A stretch of 20,399 nucleotides of DNA, taken from assembly GCA_041485845.1 (NCBI GenBank), contig JBGPKH010000077.1, forward strand, positions 1 to 20,399, read 5' to 3'. A program made the translations under genes and the position numbers. How positions within the stretch are numbered: the first letter of the stretch is position 1; every line of letters begins with the position of its first letter. Source of the DNA: OMOG01 sp041485845. GTDB taxonomy: Bacteria; Acidobacteriota; Terriglobia; Bryobacterales; Bryobacteraceae. The notes under the pieces are model-generated. The model ran no database searches and was not told the origin of the DNA. It worked only from the letters and a program-made list of their open reading frames with translations. Below are positions 1 through 6,990 of this stretch, one piece after another.

Positions 1-155
1 AAGTGATGGACGCGCGCCTGCCAATCGGCCAGGTAGTGGGTCATGACGCCCCATTGCGCGTCCTGCATCCAGGCGGCCCGGTTCTGGCCGCACAAGACAC
101 CGCTGAAGGCGAGTAGCAAGGTGAGGGCGCGCAGCGACGATTTCAATTTCGGCAT
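1..155 (-). CDS. Exported protein of unknown function, 5' part only
   Basis: A leftward reading frame opens with ATG at 155-153 and runs off the left edge, giving 51 codons. The start MPKLKSSLRALTLLLAFSG is a clear signal peptide (basic n-region, hydrophobic core), with likely cleavage near GVLCGQ. The first mature residues read NRAAWMQDAQWGVMTHYLAD, a tryptophan- and aromatic-rich start resembling the N-terminus of glycosidase-like (alpha-L-fucosidase-like, GH29-type) secreted proteins of Acidobacteria and Planctomycetes. That family assignment is from memory of similar starts and is weak. The signal peptide and continuous frame make a real gene likely. No strong Shine-Dalgarno sequence precedes the ATG. 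Confidence 0.6.
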   Translation of the reverse strand, partial: MPKLKSSLRALTLLLAFSGVLCGQNRAAWMQDAQWGVMTHYLADWQARVHH

Positions 156-172
156 GGCAATCGGTAAATCGG

Positions 173-193
173 AGTATAGCGGGTAGTATAGCG
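173..193. repeat. Short direct repeat in the intergenic region
   Basis: The nonamer AGTATAGCG occurs at 173-181 and again at 185-193, 12 bases apart, that is about one helical turn. Read on the minus strand each copy is CGCTATACT, containing TATACT, which looks like a -10 box upstream of the leftward gene starting at 155. Neither copy has a convincing -35 box at 16-18 bp, so this may be a duplicated -10 element, a regulator half-site pair, or chance. Confidence 0.3.
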
Positions 194-265
194 TTAAAGC
201 ACCCGCTAAACGCCGCCCGGTTACCCGCGTGTAGGGGTATCCCGATCGCCCCCGCATAGTTTTCG

Positions 266-294
266 TTGAACTATCCCACAATTTCGGATACTTT
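266..294 (+). promoter_or_regulatory. Candidate promoter for the small gene at 338
   Basis: TTGAAC at 266-271 and TACTTT at 289-294 are separated by 17 bp, in an AT-richer stretch than its surroundings. Transcription would start near 300, leaving a leader of about 38 bases containing the strong ribosome binding site. The -10 match is poor, so the call rests on spacing and position. Confidence 0.3.
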
Positions 295-323
295 TAACTC
301 GGAATGACTCGGCATGCAACTCT

Positions 324-332
324 GAAGGAGGG
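324..332 (+). promoter_or_regulatory. Strong ribosome binding site fixing the start at 338
   Basis: GAAGGAGGG matches the anti-Shine-Dalgarno sequence almost fully and lies about 5 bases before the ATG at 338. It is among the strongest sites in the window and supports expression of the small protein. Confidence 0.75.
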
Positions 333-337
333 CTGAA

Positions 338-559
338 ATGATCAAGCTATATCGAAGCGCCGCACAGCCGCGCCAATGGGTGGCCTACGTTCCGGGAGAG
401 GGCTGGGTGGTATTCCCGGCGAGAGAAAACGGCTGGAGCGAGCGGCGTCCGGCCCGCGGGTTGGACCCGCTGCATCTGCGCGAAGCACCGCTGGCCAATG
501 CCGCCAACACCGGCCTGGGGCAGGACGAGCCTGAGCTGGAGTACCTCGAAGTCGCCTGA
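338..559 (+). CDS. Small hypothetical protein, 73 aa
   Basis: The ATG at 338 follows a near-perfect ribosome binding site. The product begins MIKLYRSAAQPRQWVAYVPG, has a tryptophan-containing N-terminal half (QWVAYVPGEGWVVFPAREN, about residues 13-31, with regular hydrophobic alternation suggesting beta strands) and an acidic C-terminal tail (DEPELEYLEVA). It has no signal peptide, membrane segment or cysteine pair. The function is not recognised. Its stop codon (557-559) is immediately followed by the stop of the convergent gene (560-562), so the two genes meet with no spacer. The strong start site and compact placement argue for a real small protein, possibly lineage-specific. Confidence 0.65.
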   Translation: MIKLYRSAAQPRQWVAYVPGEGWVVFPARENGWSERRPARGLDPLHLREAPLANAANTGLGQDEPELEYLEVA

Positions 560-901
560 TCAGAGGTTCTGGCGGTGGAATTCCAGCCAGCGTCCCAGAT
601 AGGGCATCGCCGCTTCGGGGACGGTCTTCGGGTCGATCAGACCCTGCGCCACGGCGCCGCCCGCCAGCATCTCGCACTCCCCGATGCTGGTGTACGTAAA
701 CCGCTTGTAGATCTCGCGGCAGGGGCCGTCGTGGAACTCGCGGAGCCGGTCGGCAAGCGCGATGGCATCGATCTCGCCGCGCTGCCATTTCTCCACATAG
801 GGCACGATTTCAGACAGCGGTTTGCGCAACGCTGCTTCGTGGGCCCGATAGACCAGGTCACGAAGGATCTTCCTCACCGGTTTCGGAATCTCTTGAGGCA
901 T
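560..901 (-). CDS. Hypothetical protein, 113 aa
   Basis: The ATG is at 901-899 and the TGA at 562-560. The sequence begins MPQEIPKPVRKILRDLVYRA and is mostly alpha-helical in character, rich in charged residues, with no signal peptide or membrane helix; it looks cytoplasmic. A central patch, FHDGPCREIYKRFTYTSIGE (about residues 56-75), has clustered aromatic and polar residues that could form a binding surface, but no known catalytic motif is visible. It lies 26 bp downstream of the methyltransferase on the same strand and is likely the third gene of the operon that starts with the LytTR regulator. The ribosome binding site is weak (GAAGAG next to the ATG). I do not recognise the family. Confidence 0.65.
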   Translation of the reverse strand: MPQEIPKPVRKILRDLVYRAHEAALRKPLSEIVPYVEKWQRGEIDAIALADRLREFHDGPCREIYKRFTYTSIGECEMLAGGAVAQGLIDPKTVPEAAMPYLGRWLEFHRQNL

Positions 902-927
902 CTCTTCGATTCTACGCCGCCTACGGC

Positions 928-1593
928 CTAACGGCTGACACCCGGCTTCCGGAAAACGATCATCCAGCGGGTGGATTCCTCATCGGGGTTGTCGATGAAG
1001 TGGTCGTCGCGCGAGACCACCTCGAAACCCGCATGACGGATTTCAGACTCGGCAAGATCGGGAGCGATCACGTGGTTTTTCGCCTGGTCCGCGCGAGGGC
1101 GAGTGAGCGTCTTGTGGGGAGTCATGTCCACCACCACGAACCGTCCACCCTCCTTCAGCGCCGCCCTCACATGTTCCAGCATCTGCTCGTAGGCTTCCAC
1201 CTCGTGATACATAATGACCATCAGAACACTGTCCAGCGCGTCAACCGGCAGTTTGGGGTCGCCGGACGTCCCCAGGACCACCTCCACATTATCGAGATGG
1301 TTCTTCTCCACCCGTTCGCGCAACTGCTTGATGGCTCGTTTCTCGTCGATGTCTTCGGCGTAGACCCGGCCTCCCGCGCCGACCGCCCGCGCGAGCGAGC
1401 TCTCGTAAGTGCCCTCGCCGGCTCCGATGTCCGCGACCCGCGATCCTTCCTTCAGCCCGAGTGCCCGGACGATCTCGGGCATCTTGAGCTCGCGCTCGCG
1501 CTTCGCTTCGGCTGCGTCGTCCTGCGCCCACACTGCGGGCGAGAAGCAGACGCAGACGGCCAAAAGAACTCTGCGTGTCATTTGCAGCCTCAC
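928..1593 (-). CDS. Exported class I SAM-dependent methyltransferase
   Basis: The preferred start is GTG at 1593-1591, giving 221 residues: it overlaps the upstream regulator's TGA as GTGA and sits 7 bases after GGGAGGAG. An ATG at 1581 is the alternative (217 aa). The N-terminus (MTRRVLLAVCVCFSPAVWAQ) is a signal peptide. The mature part has a Rossmann methyltransferase fold: motif I VADIGAGEGTY binds SAM, a following acidic strand end (VYAEDID) should bind the ribose, then VLGTSGDPKLP, LDSVLMVIMYHEV and a GGRFVVVDMTP strand. The family methylates small molecules or proteins; the substrate cannot be read from the sequence. An export signal on a SAM-dependent enzyme is odd, because SAM is cytoplasmic. 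The gene is translationally coupled to the LytTR regulator and followed by the 113-aa hypothetical. Confidence 0.8.
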   Translation of the reverse strand: MRLQMTRRVLLAVCVCFSPAVWAQDDAAEAKRERELKMPEIVRALGLKEGSRVADIGAGEGTYESSLARAVGAGGRVYAEDIDEKRAIKQLRERVEKNHLDNVEVVLGTSGDPKLPVDALDSVLMVIMYHEVEAYEQMLEHVRAALKEGGRFVVVDMTPHKTLTRPRADQAKNHVIAPDLAESEIRHAGFEVVSRDDHFIDNPDEESTRWMIVFRKPGVSR

Positions 1594-2324
1594 GACGTAA
1601 CTCCTCCCAGCGCCTCCAGCAAGTCCTGATAGCGGCGCCGGCTCACTTCCAGGCGCTGACCGTTTTTCAGCAGCACTTCGCCCGGCCTGCCCGGCAGCGG
1701 AAAGACTTCCGCCACGGCGTTCAGGTTGATCCGCGCCGCACGCGAGATGCGAAAGAAACGGGCGGCGTCCAGCAGTTGTTCCAGTTCGTTCAGCGTGGGA
1801 TCCATCCAGTATTGGGCGCCGTCGCCCACGAGGCGGTTCAGGCCGCCTTCGGAAGCGAAGTATAGCACGCGCGACTCGCCGACCACTGTATAATGCGACG
1901 CGTTGCGCACCAGGAAACGGGCGGGGCCGGTACGCTGGGCGCGCGCGGTCCGGGGAAGCGCCGATTCCCGGCTGTCGCCCGCCAGGGACCGCGCGCGATC
2001 GGGCGGCTGCGTGAGACGGACCCGGCTGATGGGCTTCAACAGGCAGGCCACTGCGTTCAATTCGAACGCATCCACGGCGTGCTGGTCGCAGGCCGTGCAG
2101 AAGATCACTCGCGGACGAGGCTCCGCCAGGCACGCCGCCACACCGATGCCGCTGCAACCGGGCATTTGGATATCCAGCAGGATCACGTCCGGCATGAGTT
2201 GTCCAGCCAGGCCCATGGCCTGAACACCGGTTTCCGCCTCGCCTGCGACGTCCAGGTCTCTCGCCACCAGATCCGCCAGCGGCGCCAGCGGAATTCTCTC
2301 CCAAAACAATGAGATGTTGACCAC
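1590..2324 (-). CDS. LytTR-family response regulator with degenerate receiver
   Basis: The GTG start at 2324 (in-frame TAG only a few codons upstream) gives 244 residues. Residues 1-115 form a receiver: phosphoacceptor D51 in ILLDIQMPGCSG, T77 in FCTACDQ and K97 in LLKP are present. The acidic pair that normally ends strand 1 (LIVDDEPLAR in relatives) is replaced by E9-R10 in LFWERIPLAP, so Mg2+-dependent phosphorylation is doubtful. A proline/arginine-rich linker leads to a LytTR DNA-binding domain at about 143-240 (RFLVRNASHY ... RFFRISRAARINLN ... LEVSRRRYQDLL). Such regulators bind direct repeats upstream of target promoters. It is divergent from the hybrid kinase at 2387, 62 bp away, and heads an operon with the methyltransferase. 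The ribosome binding site is weak. Confidence 0.85.
   Translation of the reverse strand: MVNISLFWERIPLAPLADLVARDLDVAGEAETGVQAMGLAGQLMPDVILLDIQMPGCSGIGVAACLAEPRPRVIFCTACDQHAVDAFELNAVACLLKPISRVRLTQPPDRARSLAGDSRESALPRTARAQRTGPARFLVRNASHYTVVGESRVLYFASEGGLNRLVGDGAQYWMDPTLNELEQLLDAARFFRISRAARINLNAVAEVFPLPGRPGEVLLKNGQRLEVSRRRYQDLLEALGGVTS
1601..1608 (-). promoter_or_regulatory. Ribosome binding site for the methyltransferase GTG start
   Basis: Read leftward, GGGAGGAG lies 7 bases before the GTG at 1593-1591. It is inside the last codons of the LytTR gene and is the reason for preferring the GTG start, coupled through the GTGA overlap, over the ATG at 1581. Confidence 0.6.
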
Positions 2325-2346
2325 CCGCTGGGTCCGGAGCTAAAGA
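2317..2346 (+). promoter_or_regulatory. Candidate promoter for the hybrid sensor kinase
   Basis: TTGACC at 2317-2322 and TAAAGA at 2341-2346 are 18 bp apart in the short divergent region. The -35 box is good and overlaps the GTG start of the leftward regulator; the -10 box is poor. Transcription would begin near 2353, before AGGAGAGG at 2375-2382. Confidence 0.3.
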
Positions 2347-2386
2347 ACTTAGACCTTTCGTCCGATACAGAAGTAGGAGAGGGCGA

Positions 2387-5300
2387 TTGGTGCATCCGTC
2401 GAAGCGCCGGCGCGGTACCGCGCGGCCAGCATTCCGCAACTCGCTGTTGGCGTTCCTGTTCGCAGGCGTGGTTCTGGGCCAGCAGCTCAGCCTGCAGCAG
2501 TACGGGCAGGAACAGGGTCTGGTGAACCTGGTGGCGCAATGCATGCTGCAGGACCGGACAGGCTTCCTCTGGGTGGGTACTCAATCCGGGCTGTTCCGGT
2601 ACAACGGCTACCGCTTTCGCGGTTATTCCTCGGATAGCGGACTCCCGGCGCCGTGGATTGGCGGACTGCACGAAACCGCGGACGGCACCCTCTGGGTCGC
2701 GACCCGCGCGGGCGTGGCGCGACGCGTTGGCGACCGTTTTCTATCCTTTCCTTACCTGGGCGATTACGAGATCCAGGGCCGCGCCGACCTGGCTTCCGAC
2801 GCGCAAGGGACGCTGTTCGTGGGGACCAGCAAGGGGCTCCTGGTGGTGCCAGCGCCGGTGGCCGGGTCTGAGCCGGCGGCGGCTTTCCAGAACCTTGCCG
2901 TGGATACCGGTCCGATTCTGGGGGTCCATGTGGATGCGGGGGGGGCGATCTGGCTGGCCTGCCGCAATCGGGTTCTTCGCGTGGACCGGCAGGGGCCGGG
3001 GCAAGAATTGGCGAGGGCGGCAGTGGTTGCGTTCGGGCCGGCCGAGGGACTGAACGACGAACCGTGGAGCTCCATCCTGAGCGATTTGCAGGGCAACATA
3101 TGGGTCCGTAGCCGGGAGCATTTGGTCATGCTGCCGAAAGGGGCGGGGCGGTTCATCCACCAGGACCAGGGGCTTCCGCCGAGCGCTTCCGATAACAGCG
3201 TGTTGGCGATGGACGGGGCCGGAATGCTGTTCGCGCCCACCGACCTGGGGTTGGCGATTCGCAACGGCGGCCAGTGGGACCGGATCGATTCCAGCCGCGG
3301 GCTGCCCGGCAGCTCGGTGGGCTCGTTCTTGCAAGACCGCGAAGGCTCGTATTGGATCGGGTTGTCGGGCGGAGGGCTTGCCCGATGGGTTGGAGCGGGA
3401 CAGTGGGAAGCCTGGACGCGCGCCGAAGGACTGAGCAATGAAACCATCTGGAGCATACGGCGAGACGCCACCGGGACTCTCTGGGCGGGCACCGACTACG
3501 GTTTGAACTATCTGCCTCGCGGAGAACGCGTCTGGCGTCAATGGAAAGGAGGCGGCCTCGACCGGACCACGGTGCGCGCTCTGGCCCTGGCTCGGGACGG
3601 GACCATGTGGACGGGCACCGGGCGGGGCGAGGTCGCGCAAGTCAACCCGAGGACCGGGTTGGTTCGTCTCTATGGGGCGCCAGCCGGCCTGGCCGGCGAC
3701 AAGGTCATGAGCATAACCTTCGACCAGGACGAGCGGCTCTGGGTTGCCACCCGCAGTGGTCTTTACCGCGGCGCGGGGCCGCCTTCCGATCTGATTTTCG
3801 AGTCGCAAAACCCGCCCGGGGGAGGTCGCCGGGAGAGCTTCACACACGTGGTGCGGGGTAGCGGCGGAGCCATTTGGGCCACCGGCTACTACGGTCTGGT
3901 GCGCTTCCAGTCCGGCAAATGGACTCGTTTCACCATGCAGGAAGGTCTGCCGGGCAACCGGACTTCTTACGTGACGGAAGCGCCCGACGGGGCGATCTGG
4001 ATCGCCTACCGGGACGACAAGGGCATCTCAAGGCTGGTCTTTCGTGACGGCGTCCCGACGATCAAGAATTTCACGACCAAGGACGGGCTCCGCTCTCACC
4101 ATGCAGTTTTCCTCAGGAGCGACGCGCGCGGTTGGATCTGGTCCGGGACAGACAATGGGGTAGAGGTGTTCGACGGGCATTCCTGGCGGCACTACGGCCG
4201 CGGTGACGGGCTCGTCTGGGCGGACTGCGATGGCGATTCGTTTCTGGCCGACGAGGACGGCAGCGTTTGGATTGGCACCAGCCGCGGCCTCTCGCATTTT
4301 CGGCCCCCCGCGACCACGCCGCCGACGGGGCCTACCGCTGCCCTGGTGACCGGTTTGGCGTTTGGAGGGAAACCCGTCGAACCATCCAACGCATTGGAAG
4401 TATCTTTTCCCGACCGGTCGATGCAGGTGCATTTCACGGCCCTGACTTTCTTGAATGAAAGCGAGGTGCGCTTCCGGTACCGGCTGGTCAATCTGCACGA
4501 AGATTGGATTGAGACGAGCCAGAGGGAGGTCGCCTACCCTGGCCTGGGGCACGGCCCCTACCGCTTCGAAGTGATCGCGCGCAACGCCGCTGGAGTATGG
4601 AGCGGGAATGCCACGAGCGTGTCTTTCCGTATTCTGCCGCCGTGGTGGAAAACATGGTGGTTCAACACCTTGGGGCTGTTGTTGGCTCTCACCTCCGGCC
4701 GGCGGGTCTGGAGAATCCGGGTACGCAGCCTGCTCGACCGCCAGCAACGTCTGGAGGACGCAGTCGCCGCGCGAACCAGCGAGCTCGTGCGGGAAAAGGC
4801 CACAGTCGACAAGCAGAATAGCGAAATCGAGCTGCTTTTGGAACAGGCCCAAGAAGCCAGCCGCGCCAAGAGCGCGTTCCTGGCCAATATGAGCCATGAG
4901 ATCCGGACGCCCCTGAACGGCGTGTTCGGAATGACCGAACTGGTTCTCGGGACCGAGCTCAGCGGCGAGCAGCGCGAATATTTGCAGACCGCACGCGATT
5001 CCGCCGACGCGCTCCTGGGCATTCTGAACGACGTGCTGGATCTGTCGAAGATCGAGGCCGGCCGCCTGGAATTGGACCCCGCGCCGTTCTCGCCCGATGC
5101 GTTGGTTAGGGAGAGCGCACAGTTGATCCGGCTACAGGCTCAACAGAAGAACGTCAGCCTGGCTTGGGAGGTGGACGACGCAGTTCCGGAAGTTCTGCTC
5201 GGCGACGCGATCCGGCTCCGGCAGGTGCTCCTCAACCTGCTCGGCAATGCCATCAAATTCACCAGCCAGGGAAGCGTGACGATCCGCGTCGCCATGGACG

Positions 5301-6046
5301 CAGATCATCCTGCCCCCGAGGACGTACTGCTGCGCTTCACGGTGGTAGACACGGGGATTGGAATTCCGGTAGAGAAGCAGTCGCTCATTTTCGAAGCGTT
5401 CCGCCAGGCGGACAGTTCCACCACGCGGAAGTATGGCGGCAGCGGCCTCGGACTGGCTATCTGTTCCCGGCTGGTGGGACTAATGTCGGGACGGATATGG
5501 GTGGAAAGCGAGGCGGGACAAGGCAGCACGTTCCACTTCACGGCACTTCTGAAGCGCTGCGCTGGGGAAACCATTCTCTCGAAAGCGGCCGCAGAGCCGA
5601 TTGCTCCGGCGCCCCAGCGGAGGCTGGCAATCCTTCTGGCCGAAGATAATGCGGTGAATCAGAAGGTGGCAGTGCGCCTCCTTGAGAGCCGCGGCCATTC
5701 GGTCACCGTTGCCGGCAACGGACGTGAAGCCGTCTCCCTGGCCGCGGCGAGTGCCTTCGACGCAATCCTGATGGACGTGAACATGCCCGAGATGGACGGG
5801 CTGGAGGCCACGCAGCGGATTCGCGAGGCCGAACGAACATCCGGCAGGCACGTGCCGATCATTGCCATGACCGCTTGCGCCATGAGCGGGGATCGGGAGA
5901 AGTGTCTGCTCGCGGGAATGGACACCTATACGGACAAGCCGATCAATCGCACCAAGCTGCTCGGCATCGTCGAGAGCCTAGCGGAAACGGGAGCATCAGG
6001 TGGGGCAGGTTGTCAACCTGCGGCCGATTGTCAATCGGCCTGTTGA
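2387..6046 (+). CDS. Hybrid two-component sensor kinase with Reg_prop propeller
   Basis: TTG at 2387 (7 bases after AGGAG; GTG at 2390 is the alternative) opens a 1219-residue protein. Order: signal peptide (1-31, ending VVLGQQ); about 14 Reg_prop propeller repeats of the G-x-hydrophobic-W-x-G-T type between residues 45 and 645 (for example GFLWVGTQSGLFRY, GTLWAGTDYGLNYL, GSVWIGTSRGLSHF), enough for two seven-bladed propellers; Y_Y_Y domain (about 671-745); one membrane helix (about 755-772); coiled coil; HisKA with H837 in ANMSHEIRTPLNG; HATPase with NLLGNAIKF, VDTGIGIP and GGSGLGL; receiver with D1130 in ILMDVNMPEMDG and K in TDKPIN. It should sense a periplasmic ligand, often a carbohydrate in this architecture, and phosphorylate its own receiver. 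No DNA-binding output domain is present, so a separate partner is needed. The last residues (GCQPAADCQSAC) are encoded by a palindromic repeat. Confidence 0.92.
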   Translation: MVHPSKRRRGTARPAFRNSLLAFLFAGVVLGQQLSLQQYGQEQGLVNLVAQCMLQDRTGFLWVGTQSGLFRYNGYRFRGYSSDSGLPAPWIGGLHETADGTLWVATRAGVARRVGDRFLSFPYLGDYEIQGRADLASDAQGTLFVGTSKGLLVVPAPVAGSEPAAAFQNLAVDTGPILGVHVDAGGAIWLACRNRVLRVDRQGPGQELARAAVVAFGPAEGLNDEPWSSILSDLQGNIWVRSREHLVMLPKGAGRFIHQDQGLPPSASDNSVLAMDGAGMLFAPTDLGLAIRNGGQWDRIDSSRGLPGSSVGSFLQDREGSYWIGLSGGGLARWVGAGQWEAWTRAEGLSNETIWSIRRDATGTLWAGTDYGLNYLPRGERVWRQWKGGGLDRTTVRALALARDGTMWTGTGRGEVAQVNPRTGLVRLYGAPAGLAGDKVMSITFDQDERLWVATRSGLYRGAGPPSDLIFESQNPPGGGRRESFTHVVRGSGGAIWATGYYGLVRFQSGKWTRFTMQEGLPGNRTSYVTEAPDGAIWIAYRDDKGISRLVFRDGVPTIKNFTTKDGLRSHHAVFLRSDARGWIWSGTDNGVEVFDGHSWRHYGRGDGLVWADCDGDSFLADEDGSVWIGTSRGLSHFRPPATTPPTGPTAALVTGLAFGGKPVEPSNALEVSFPDRSMQVHFTALTFLNESEVRFRYRLVNLHEDWIETSQREVAYPGLGHGPYRFEVIARNAAGVWSGNATSVSFRILPPWWKTWWFNTLGLLLALTSGRRVWRIRVRSLLDRQQRLEDAVAARTSELVREKATVDKQNSEIELLLEQAQEASRAKSAFLANMSHEIRTPLNGVFGMTELVLGTELSGEQREYLQTARDSADALLGILNDVLDLSKIEAGRLELDPAPFSPDALVRESAQLIRLQAQQKNVSLAWEVDDAVPEVLLGDAIRLRQVLLNLLGNAIKFTSQGSVTIRVAMDADHPAPEDVLLRFTVVDTGIGIPVEKQSLIFEAFRQADSSTTRKYGGSGLGLAICSRLVGLMSGRIWVESEAGQGSTFHFTALLKRCAGETILSKAAAEPIAPAPQRRLAILLAEDNAVNQKVAVRLLESRGHSVTVAGNGREAVSLAAASAFDAILMDVNMPEMDGLEATQRIREAERTSGRHVPIIAMTACAMSGDREKCLLAGMDTYTDKPINRTKLLGIVESLAETGASGGAGCQPAADCQSAC
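6005..6040. repeat. Two adjacent REP-like palindromes at the kinase 3' end
   Basis: GCAGGTTG / CAACCTGC (6005-6012 and 6014-6021) and GGCCGATTG / CAATCGGCC (6022-6030 and 6032-6040) are two abutting perfect inverted repeats with arms of 8 and 9 bp, each around a single central T. Both lie inside the coding sequence and supply the last dozen codons of the hybrid kinase. The site is between convergent genes, so it may also act as a two-way transcription barrier. The layout suggests a dispersed palindromic element family, which one window cannot confirm. Confidence 0.7.
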
Positions 6047-6093
6047 CCCCGTGTGTGCTCCTGCAACATCAAAATGTACAGTGGTATGTCGGC

Positions 6094-6990
6094 CTATTTC
6101 AGCGCGTCCGCGAGAGCCGGGCCCAACTGCGGAAACTGGAAGCGGAATCCGGCCGCCTCCGCCGCTTTCGGCAGGACCCGCTGGCTGGCAAGCAGCACCC
6201 CGGCCATCTCGCCGAAAAGCAGGCGCAACGCGAGCGCGGGCACCGGCAGGAACGCCGGCCGCTTGAGCGCCCCCGCCAGGCCCTTTGTGAAATCGGCGTT
6301 CACGACCGGGTAAGGCGCCACGCCATTCAGCGGACCCTTGAGGGGCTGCTCCAGGGCGAAGCGGTAAAGGTCTACCAGGTCCTGGGCGTGGATCCACGGC
6401 ATCCATTGTTTGCCGTCGCCTATCTTCCCGCCCACCCCCATGCGGAAGGGGGGCAACATGCGTTGCAGCGCCCCGCCGCGGGCGTCCAGCACGATGCCGG
6501 TCCTCACCTGCACGACGCGCATTCCCAGCGCCTCGGCGGCCTGCGCTTCTTTCTCCCAAGCCTGGCATACTTCCGCCAGATAGCCGCTGCCCGCCGCGGA
6601 CGACTCCGTCAGCGTTTCATCGCCCCGCGATCCGTAATATCCTACCGCGGACGCCGAAACCAGCACCTGCGGGCGTTGCGGCAGCTTGGCCAGCGCCTCG
6701 ACCAGATTCCGCGTCCCGGCCACGCGGCTGTCGCGGATCCGAAGCTTCGCATCGGCCGACCAGCGCTGGGCCACGGGCTCACCGGCCAGGTGAATCACCG
6801 CGTCGGCATCCCGCAGGCTGTCCGCCGGCGGCTCTCCTTTCGCCGGATCCCACGCCGATAAGCGAATTCCGCCCGGCAGGTTGGTGCCCGCGTGCCGGCT
6901 CAGCACGCGGATCGAATGCCGGTCGTTCGCCAGCGCCTTCATCAGCCGGCGTCCAATCAATCCCGAGGCCCCCGAAATAGTGATTTTCAC
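6094..6990 (-). CDS. TIGR01777-type NAD(P)-dependent epimerase/oxidoreductase
   Basis: GTG at 6990-6988 is chosen because AAGGA lies 8 bases upstream and the product then starts directly with the first Rossmann strand, VKITISGASGLIGRRLMKAL (nucleotide-binding GxSGxxG at residues 7-13). Longer in-frame extensions read through photolyase remnant sequence. The 298-residue length is normal for this extended-SDR family (YfcH/SulA/SDR39U1). Family hallmarks are DADAVIHLAGEPVA, SASAVGYYGSRGDE, VRTGIVLD and WIHAQDLVDLYRFAL. These are cytosolic NAD(P)-binding proteins whose substrates are mostly unknown. The GTG overlaps the TGA of the photolyase remnant (GTGA), suggesting the two were once a coupled pair. 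The gene is convergent with the hybrid kinase. Confidence 0.88.
   Translation of the reverse strand: MKITISGASGLIGRRLMKALANDRHSIRVLSRHAGTNLPGGIRLSAWDPAKGEPPADSLRDADAVIHLAGEPVAQRWSADAKLRIRDSRVAGTRNLVEALAKLPQRPQVLVSASAVGYYGSRGDETLTESSAAGSGYLAEVCQAWEKEAQAAEALGMRVVQVRTGIVLDARGGALQRMLPPFRMGVGGKIGDGKQWMPWIHAQDLVDLYRFALEQPLKGPLNGVAPYPVVNADFTKGLAGALKRPAFLPVPALALRLLFGEMAGVLLASQRVLPKAAEAAGFRFQFPQLGPALADALK

Noticed and set aside
17..38. Similarity of CCAATCGGCC near the left edge to the palindrome at 6022-6040
   Set aside because: Only about nine bases match, the second arm is missing, and the sequence encodes part of the exported protein in frame.
1594..2544. N-terminal extension of the methyltransferase frame to about 538 codons
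   Set aside because: The extension lies in the wrong frame of the LytTR regulator and is low-complexity Arg/Gly/Ala; the true start is set by the ribosome binding site, GTGA overlap and signal peptide.
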